Assembly: GCA_040307715.1 (NCBI GenBank)
Contig: JAWRJC010000038.1
Coordinates: 1-17,179, forward strand
DNA length: 17,179 nucleotides
From: RUG13615 sp040307715
Lineage (GTDB): Bacteria > Bacillota > Clostridia > Peptostreptococcales > Anaerovoracaceae
Direction of reading: 5' to 3'
Shown here: piece after piece, positions 12,292 through 17,179 of the stretch
How the letters are laid out: each line of letters starts with the position of its first letter
How positions within the stretch are numbered: the first letter of the stretch is position 1
The notes under the pieces: model-generated
What the model was told of the DNA's origin: nothing
Database searches by the model: none
Seen by the model: the letters and a program-made list of their open reading frames with translations, nothing else
Program-made: the position numbers and the translations under genes

Positions 12292-14847
12292 TCAGCTCAT
12301 TCCGCACGCCATGAGGATGAGGCGTATGAGCAGGGCGGCGAACCAGGCGATGACGATTTGCCAGATTGCGACACTGGCAGCCCACTTGTGGCCAAGTTCG
12401 CGCTTGACCGAGGCGATGGCTGCCACACAGGGCGTATAGAGCAGGCTGAAGACGAGCATTGCAGCTGCTGAGAGCGGCGTCATGCAGGCGGCGACCCCGG
12501 TAAGGGCCGCGCCGGATGCGGCAGCGCCAGCCGCAACTGCGCTGCCGTAGAGGACCTGGAGCGTTGATACAACGCTCTCTTTTGCCATGAATCCGCTGAT
12601 CAATGCGACGACGACGCGCCAATCCGCGAGCCCGATCGGGGCAAGGACAGGCGCGAGTACGCCGGCGATGGAGGCGAGCATGCTGTTCTGCGAGTCGGCG
12701 ACCATGTTGAAGTGCCAGTCAAAGCTCTGCAGGAACCAGACGATGATCGTTGCGATCAGAATGACCGAGAAAGCCCGCTGCAGGAAGTCGCGCGCCTTTT
12801 CCCAAAGGAGCTGCAGAACGCTGCGGATGCCCGGCAGGCGGTAGTTCGGGAGTTCCATCACGAACGGGACCGCTTCCCCCTTGAAGAGCGTGCCCTTGTA
12901 GAGCAGCGCGATCAGGATCCCGCACACGATGCCGAGCAGGTACAGCCCGGTCATGATGAATCCGCCCTTGCCGGGGAAGAACGCGCTGACGAAGAACCCG
13001 TAGATCGGCAGTTTGGCCGTGCAGCTCATGAACGGCGTGAGCAGGATGGTCATGCGGCGGTCGCGCTCCGAGGGGAGCGTGCGGGTCGCCATGACCGCGG
13101 GCACCGAGCAGCCGAATCCGATCAGAAGAGGCACGATGCTCCGGCCGGAAAGACCGATCCGGCGCAGGCTTCTATCCATCACGAAGGCGACGCGCGCAAT
13201 GTAGCCGCTGTCCTCAAGGATCGACAGGAAGAAGAACAGCACGACGATGATCGGCAGGAACGAAAGCACGCTGCCGACGCCCTCGCAGATGCCGTTTACG
13301 ATGACCCCGTGGACGGCTTCATTGACGTTGCCGTCGGTGAGCACCTGGTCGATCCAGCCCGTGAATGCGCCAACGCCTGTCTCGAGGAGTCCCTGGAGCC
13401 ACGCACCGATGACGTTGAAGGTCAGGAAGAAGATGAGGGCCATAATGCCGATGAAGGCGGGGATGGCTGTGTATTTGCCGGTGAGGAAACGGTCGAGCGC
13501 TTCACTCCTGGCTTTTTCTTTGGTTTCCCTGGGTTTTCTGACGGTCGCGCTGCAGACCTTGTCGATGAAGGAGAATCGCATATCCGCGATGGCGGCGCTG
13601 CGGTCGAGACCGCGCTCTGTCTCCATCTGCAGGACGATGTGCTCGAGCATTTCGAGTTCGTTCTGGTCGAGCGCAAGCTGCTCGAGAACGAGCGGGTCGC
13701 CTTCGATGGCTTTGGCTGCGGCGAACCGCACCGGCAGGCCTGCGCGCAGGGCATGGTCGTCGATGAGGTGGATGACAGCGTGCAGGCACCGGTGCACGGC
13801 ACCGCCGTGATCGTTCTCGTCGCAGAAGTCCTGACGCAGTGGTTTTTCCTGGTAATGGGCGACGTGGACCGCGTGTTCCACGAGTTCGCGGACGCCCTGA
13901 TTTTTCATAGCGGAAATGGGGACGACCGGAACACCGAGCATCGCCTCTATAGCGTTGATGTCGATGGTGCCGCCGTTGCCGGCGACTTCGTCCATCATAT
14001 TGAGTGCCACGACCATGGGCACGCCCATTTCGAGCAGCTGCATGGTGAGGTAGAGGTTGCGTTCGATATTGGTCGCGTCGACGATGTTGATGATGCCCTT
14101 GGGCTGTTCGCGCAGCACAAAGTCGCGGGAGACGATCTCCTCGCGGCTATAAGGGGACATGCTGTAGATTCCCGGCAGATCGACGACGAGCGTGTTCTGC
14201 TGTCCGCGGATCTGGCCTTCTTTGCGGTCGACGGTGACACCGGGAAAGTTGCCCACATGCTGATTGGCGCCGGTGAGCTGGTTGAACAGGGTGGTCTTGC
14301 CGCTGTTCTGGTTGCCGACAAGGGCGAAGTCAAGCAAGGTGCCGTCCGGAAGCGGATCGCCGCTGCCCTTGGGATGATACTTGCCTTCTTCGCCGAAACC
14401 CGGATGCGGAGTGCTGGCGCGGGCCGGTTTTTTCGGTTCCGGCTGGGATGAGGCGGCTGCTTCGCGTTCATGCGGGGACAGGATCATGTTGCGCCAGTGC
14501 GATCTGGCTTCGTCAATTGCCTGCTCGGTTGCAGCGGCACTGTCATCGGCAGCGCCGGAGCTTTCGTTTTGCTCGGGCATTTCGAGGTCGGCGTGAGGTG
14601 CGGCCTGGATTCTCTGTGCGTCTGTGAGCGGGCAGATCTCGATCTTCTCTGCGTCAGCAAGCCGCAGCGTCAGGGAGTAGCCGCGGATCTCGAGTTCCAT
14701 GGGGTCGCCAAGCGGGGCCAGTTTGACCACTGTGATCATCTGCCCGGGGGTGACACCCATATCTAAAATGTGCTGGCGGAGCGCGCCTTCGCCGCCGACG
14801 GTCGTGACGACGGCGGAATGACCGGCACTGAGTTCAGAGAGATTCAT
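12292..14847 (-). CDS. feoB: Ferrous iron transporter, FeoA-FeoB fusion
   Basis: Inner-membrane ferrous iron transporter with a built-in GTPase, 851 residues. Residues 1-75 are an SH3-like FeoA domain (LSELSAGHSAVVTTV...LRQHILDMGVTPG...LRLADAEKIEI). An acidic, low-complexity linker follows (about 80-170), then the G domain: GNQNSGKT (G1, 178-185), NFPGVTVDRKEG (G2), DLPG (G3, 223-226), NMMD (G4, 283-286). The C-terminal half is the FeoB permease with two Gate motifs, including GFGCSVPAVMATRTL...TPFMSCTAKLPIYGFF and MAKESVVSTLQVLYG. ATG 14847 is chosen because AAAGGAA precedes it by about 9 bases; a TTG eight codons upstream is also in frame. No feoC is seen. A palindrome over its promoter suggests a metal-responsive repressor. 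Confidence 0.95.
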   Translation of the reverse strand: MNLSELSAGHSAVVTTVGGEGALRQHILDMGVTPGQMITVVKLAPLGDPMELEIRGYSLTLRLADAEKIEICPLTDAQRIQAAPHADLEMPEQNESSGAADDSAAATEQAIDEARSHWRNMILSPHEREAAASSQPEPKKPARASTPHPGFGEEGKYHPKGSGDPLPDGTLLDFALVGNQNSGKTTLFNQLTGANQHVGNFPGVTVDRKEGQIRGQQNTLVVDLPGIYSMSPYSREEIVSRDFVLREQPKGIINIVDATNIERNLYLTMQLLEMGVPMVVALNMMDEVAGNGGTIDINAIEAMLGVPVVPISAMKNQGVRELVEHAVHVAHYQEKPLRQDFCDENDHGGAVHRCLHAVIHLIDDHALRAGLPVRFAAAKAIEGDPLVLEQLALDQNELEMLEHIVLQMETERGLDRSAAIADMRFSFIDKVCSATVRKPRETKEKARSEALDRFLTGKYTAIPAFIGIMALIFFLTFNVIGAWLQGLLETGVGAFTGWIDQVLTDGNVNEAVHGVIVNGICEGVGSVLSFLPIIVVLFFFLSILEDSGYIARVAFVMDRSLRRIGLSGRSIVPLLIGFGCSVPAVMATRTLPSERDRRMTILLTPFMSCTAKLPIYGFFVSAFFPGKGGFIMTGLYLLGIVCGILIALLYKGTLFKGEAVPFVMELPNYRLPGIRSVLQLLWEKARDFLQRAFSVILIATIIVWFLQSFDWHFNMVADSQNSMLASIAGVLAPVLAPIGLADWRVVVALISGFMAKESVVSTLQVLYGSAVAAGAAASGAALTGVAACMTPLSAAAMLVFSLLYTPCVAAIASVKRELGHKWAASVAIWQIVIAWFAALLIRLILMACGMS

Positions 14848-14885
14848 ATTTGCGATTCCTTTGTTGTCCAAATGGATTAGTTTCT

Positions 14886-14927
14886 GCTAACCGCAGTTAG
14901 CATACCACAACTGATCCGTTTAGACAA
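14886..14927 (-). promoter_or_regulatory. feoB promoter with overlapping palindrome
   Basis: On the minus strand: -35 TTGTCT (14922-14927), 17-bp spacer, -10 TATGCT (14899-14904). The palindrome GCTAACCGCAGTTAGC (14886-14901; 6-bp arms, 4-base centre) begins inside the -10 and covers the start site, the expected place for a repressor. A DtxR/IdeR-type or Fur-type iron regulator is plausible, but the sequence is not a textbook match to either box. Confidence 0.65.
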
Positions 14928-14939
14928 TATGCAAGTAAT

Positions 14940-14969
14940 AAAAAAAGCGCAGCCGTCGGTAGGCTGCGC
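14940..14969 (-). terminator. Terminator of the WYL regulator gene
   Basis: GCGCAGCC (14947-14954) pairs with GGCTGCGC (14962-14969) around a 7-nt loop. On the minus strand a run of seven T follows (14940-14946). It insulates the WYL gene from the feoB promoter downstream. Confidence 0.9.
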
Positions 14970-14984
14970 GGGTCATGTGTGATC

Positions 14985-15977
14985 TTACGAATATTGCGCG
15001 ACCAGGCGCTCCGCTTCGCTGCGTGCCATGTCGACGACTTCCGCCGGACCGGTGATGCGGACCCCGTCGCCGAGCGCGAAGATCCAGCCGAGGAACAAAC
15101 GGCTGACGCGGACTTCGACGGTGGTGAGGAACCAGTCGGGATCGTCCGTACGGGAGAGGATGATGTCCTTGCCAAACCGGTCGATCAGCACGCCGGCCAT
15201 TTCATTGCGGGCTTCGATACGGACTTTGACCGGATCGCCGCCGAACATGCCGAAGAGGCTTTTTGAGTACGCGGAGAGATCCATGCGGTCGAACACGTCG
15301 CGGCCGGCGCGGGGCGATTCCTCGATGCGGATGCGCAGCATCTTGTCGACGCGGTAATGCTTGATGATACCGGCTTCCTTGTCGTAAGCGGCCAGGTAGT
15401 AATACTCGTCGTCCCACAGCAGGCTCCACGGGCTCACACGGTAGGTGGCACCGTCTTTGCGCAGCTGCATTTCCTTATCGACATTCCACTGGAAATACTG
15501 GAAAGTGATCTCGCGGTCGAGGCGGATCGCATTGTGGATCATATCAACATTATAGTAAACGCTTTCGTTCATCGTCTTGACGCGCCCGGTGATGAGTACC
15601 TGCCGCTGGAGTTCCTTGGCTTCCTCACGGCTGACGAGTCCTTCGAGTTTTTTGATGAGCGCTTGGGACTTCTTCTCGGAGATGAACTTCGCCGCCTGCA
15701 CGCTGTCGACCAGGAGTTTCAGCTCCGCCAGCTCGTAGGGGCGCTCTCCGACATGGTAATAGGTCTGCTTGCCGCGCTTCTCCATGATGATATCGAGGCC
15801 GAAGTCGCGCAGTTCCTCAAAGTCCTGATAAAGTGTCTTGCGGTCGGCTTTGATGTCCAGCGCTGCCAGTGCATCGATGATCTCGGGCATCGTCATGCCG
15901 TGGTCGTCGTCGGTGCGCTCCAGCAGGATCTTCTGCAGGTGGAGAAGTTTTGTTTTCTGGTTGCCGCTCTTAGCCAT
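14985..15977 (-). CDS. WYL-domain transcriptional regulator
   Basis: A 330-residue DNA-binding regulator of the DeoR/YafY-like type with a WYL ligand-sensing domain. Residues 8-62 form a winged helix-turn-helix (MTMPEIIDALAALDIKADRKTLYQDFEELRDFGLDI). The WYL region (about 145-215) shows the family pattern YRVSPWSLLWDDEYYYLAAYDKEAG...KHYRVDKML, and a C-terminal WCX-like extension follows (about 240-328). ATG 15977 follows AAAGGAGG at 6 bases. It is divergent from the small helix-turn-helix gene at 16161. A -10-like TAGAAT lies at 16007-16012 on the minus strand, with no clear -35. WYL proteins sense nucleotide-like or stress ligands in several systems, including defence loci, but no defence gene is visible beside this one. 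Confidence 0.92.
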   Translation of the reverse strand: MAKSGNQKTKLLHLQKILLERTDDDHGMTMPEIIDALAALDIKADRKTLYQDFEELRDFGLDIIMEKRGKQTYYHVGERPYELAELKLLVDSVQAAKFISEKKSQALIKKLEGLVSREEAKELQRQVLITGRVKTMNESVYYNVDMIHNAIRLDREITFQYFQWNVDKEMQLRKDGATYRVSPWSLLWDDEYYYLAAYDKEAGIIKHYRVDKMLRIRIEESPRAGRDVFDRMDLSAYSKSLFGMFGGDPVKVRIEARNEMAGVLIDRFGKDIILSRTDDPDWFLTTVEVRVSRLFLGWIFALGDGVRITGPAEVVDMARSEAERLVAQYS

Positions 15978-16046
15978 GACGGACCTCCTTTGAAATATCT
16001 ACTCACATTCTATCACCCGAAGCGGATCGAGGGAAGTTTTTCGGAC

Positions 16047-16066
16047 ACCATATTTGTTAATGTGGT
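16047..16066. promoter_or_regulatory. Near-palindrome in the WYL / helix-turn-helix divergent region
   Basis: ACCATATT (16047-16054) and AATGTGGT (16059-16066) form an inverted repeat with one mismatch and a 4-base centre. Being between two divergent regulator genes it is a candidate operator. Binding is inference. Confidence 0.4.
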
Positions 16067-16160
16067 ATCGAGAAAGAAGCAGGACTGCAGCGGCAGTCAT
16101 GGTGCGGGCGGCGCCTCTGAACAGGCGACAGCCGGACCGATTGCAAAAGGGGGAGTGAGA

Positions 16161-16367
16161 ATGAGCGTTTTGAGAGGAGCAAAGGCCATCGGTGCCTATA
16201 TTGGCATGAGCGTGGCGACATTCCACCGGCACAAGGATGTCGACGGGATCCCGTACTATCGGGCAGGCCGGATCATCTGCGCCAGAACGGAAAGGCTGGA
16301 TGAATGGATGGAAAAGGGGGGATCGGCAGCGGAAGGGCGTGAAGCCCGCGATGATGCCAAGGCGTGA
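16161..16367 (+). CDS. Small helix-turn-helix protein (excisionase/Nu1-like)
   Basis: A 68-residue protein. GAKAIGAYIGMSVATFHRHK (residues 6-25) reads as a helix-turn-helix, followed by the wing-like GIPYYRAGRIICARTERLDEWM (29-50). That is the pattern of MerR-like excisionase, AlpA or phage Nu1-type DNA-binding domains. The tail (51-68) is charged and low-complexity. The start ATG 16161 is supported by GGGGGAG (16149-16155). The same frame is open far upstream, antisense to the WYL gene, but has no other Shine-Dalgarno. Such proteins usually belong to phages, integrative elements or small regulators. No integrase or other mobile gene is within view. It may regulate the divergent WYL gene or be a remnant of an element. 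Confidence 0.65.
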   Translation: MSVLRGAKAIGAYIGMSVATFHRHKDVDGIPYYRAGRIICARTERLDEWMEKGGSAAEGREARDDAKA

Positions 16368-16386
16368 TGAGCAGATGATATGCGGA

Positions 16387-16425
16387 CAGGCGGAAGACGG
16401 TCGGCGCGCGAAGAACGTCCGCCTG
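16387..16425. other. Stem-loop downstream of the small helix-turn-helix gene
   Basis: CAGGCGGA (16387-16394) pairs with TCCGCCTG (16418-16425) around a 23-base loop that can pair a little further (GACG with CGTC, bulged). No T-run follows, so it is at best a weak or factor-dependent terminator. Confidence 0.4.
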
Positions 16426-16737
16426 CGGGAGCGATAGCAGGCATCAAAAAACGGTGTTGTAAAAAGTGCCCAAAAAAGTGGGTGGCAAGTTCCACTGCGA
16501 TAGTGTGCGGAGCCTCGGAACTGCCGGTAATATGGGCGCAGACCTCCACTGACACTTTGTTCAAAAATAACAAGTGTTGGGTGATGTGCAACCACGCATG
16601 ATAGTTGTGTTATGAAGCGGCTCGCGGGCAGTTTTATGAAGCGATTCGCAGGCGGCAGCAATGCATATTTTCGAAAATGACCGGTGCGGTTTTATGCGGC
16701 GGCTGACGTGATATGATGAAACGGGTCTGCACAGTCA
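16426..16737. other. Region without a convincing gene
   Basis: The stretch is relatively A/T-rich with A-runs (16445-16490). It contains a bulged hairpin ACACTTTGTT / AACAAGTGT (16552-16577) and a 22-bp direct repeat (16610-16631 and 16634-16655, period 24). A 73-residue plus-strand frame (16380-16601) and a 111-residue minus-strand frame (16256-16591) cross it, but neither has a ribosome binding site or a recognisable family. It could be a decayed gene, an unlabelled small RNA or plain spacer. Confidence 0.4.
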
Positions 16738-16802
16738 TGCGGCAGATCGTATTGAGCAATGCGGTAGGTCATATTGAACGGCGCAGCAGGTCATATGATA
16801 GG
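16738..16802. repeat. Three imperfect 22-bp tandem repeats before the last gene
   Basis: Copies at 16738-16759, 16760-16781 and 16782-16802 share the pattern yGCrGyAGrTCrTAT followed by a GA. A looser copy may lie at 16694-16718. Each carries a -10-like TATTGA or TATGAT. The last copy ends inside the AGGAAGG ribosome binding site of the following gene. Confidence 0.6.
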
Positions 16803-16815
16803 AAGGGCTAGTTTT

Positions 16816-17179
16816 ATGGACAGTCAGATCATCCCTATGCTGTTTATCGCCTTGCTTATTGCGCTGCCCATCCGGGCGGTCGTCAGGAGCAGACGGATAA
16901 AGAGAGCGTCCTGGCAGACACTGCGCGGGCCTGTCGATGCGCCTGCAGACGGTTGGTCCGGGGAAGAGCAGTTTGCCGATCGCAGAACGCGGGAAAACGT
17001 GCCCGATGGGATCGAAGTGGTCGGTCTGAACGCCTACTATGCGCGGACGAGGCTCAGGCGGCCTGTGAGAGATGGAAGTTTTAGGTCGGGGGGCGGCTTG
17101 GATGACCGGGGTATCGATCCGGCTAGATCGGTGGCTGATCGGGGAATCCGGCGAAGATCCCGGCGGGTTGGATCGGGAG
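16816..17179 (+). CDS. Unknown membrane-anchored protein, C-terminus cut by window end
   Basis: An open frame of 121 codons running off the window. ATG 16816 follows AGGAAGG (16800-16806) at 9 bases. Residues 5-23 (IIPMLFIALLIALPIRAVV) form one hydrophobic segment followed by RSRRIKR, so the protein is probably anchored by its N-terminus with the rest in the cytoplasm. The visible remainder is hydrophilic and rich in Arg, Gly and Asp, with frequent AGG, AGA and CGG codons, unlike the upstream genes. I do not recognise a family. The poor codon use and low complexity leave some doubt that the whole frame is translated. Confidence 0.55.
   Translation, partial: MDSQIIPMLFIALLIALPIRAVVRSRRIKRASWQTLRGPVDAPADGWSGEEQFADRRTRENVPDGIEVVGLNAYYARTRLRRPVRDGSFRSGGGLDDRGIDPARSVADRGIRRRSRRVGSG

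Noticed and set aside
14848..14871. Upstream TTG start for feoB
   Set aside because: The ATG at 14847 has AAAGGAA at a workable distance, and the eight extra residues precede the normal start of FeoA domains.
15357..16160. N-terminal extension of the small helix-turn-helix protein
   Set aside because: This stretch is largely antisense to the WYL gene. The good ribosome binding site and the domain both place the start at 16161.
16256..16601. Short frames on both strands that might be an insertion sequence remnant
   Set aside because: No transposase motif, no terminal inverted repeats and no ribosome binding site could be identified.

Overview
The window looks like a chromosomal segment of a GC-rich Gram-positive anaerobe, most likely a Clostridia-type member of the Bacillota. 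The reasons are purine-rich AGGAGG-type ribosome binding sites before nearly every gene, sigma70/SigA-type promoters, and a gene mix common in that group: a RocB-like M20 peptidase, a WYL regulator, a FeoA-FeoB fusion, small nitroreductase and flavodoxin-like proteins, and a DUF1858-type protein. This placement is inference; there is no rRNA or marker gene here. No tRNA, rRNA, CRISPR array or intact insertion sequence was seen.

Layout. (1) 1-820: the 3' part of an ADP-ribosylglycohydrolase gene, cut by the window edge and closed by a strong terminator. (2) 975-8200: four co-directional genes behind one clear promoter: an AAT-type amino acid permease, a RocB-like M20 metallopeptidase, a beta-lactamase-fold serine hydrolase and a YtcJ-like amidohydrolase, ending in a strong terminator. 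Together they read as an uptake-and-hydrolysis module for an amino acid, peptide or amide compound. The gaps between them are unusual: a hairpin before the peptidase, a 91-bp nested inverted repeat before the serine hydrolase, and a 63-bp tandem repeat array before the amidohydrolase. (3) 8205-9617: a small MscS channel and a nitroreductase. (4) 9672-10596: a MarR regulator on the minus strand with a His/Gly/Pro/Cys-rich tract. Its consensus promoter is bracketed by two copies of a 12-bp site. (5) 10650-12260: a DUF1858-like small protein and a protein with two fused flavodoxin-like domains. (6) 12292-14927: a FeoA-FeoB ferrous iron transporter on the minus strand with a palindrome over its promoter. 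(7) 14938-16367: a WYL regulator (minus) divergent from a 68-residue helix-turn-helix protein (plus). (8) 16368-17179: about 450 bases with no convincing gene but with hairpins and short tandem repeats, then the start of an unknown membrane-anchored protein cut by the window end.

The best candidates for something undescribed are the repeat architecture inside the catabolic cluster (63-bp array and 91-bp inverted repeat), the motif GCGATTC/GAATCGC that recurs in many non-coding gaps, and the MarR locus with its paired operators and metal-ligand-rich tract. I did not find a clearly novel multi-gene defence or mobile system.
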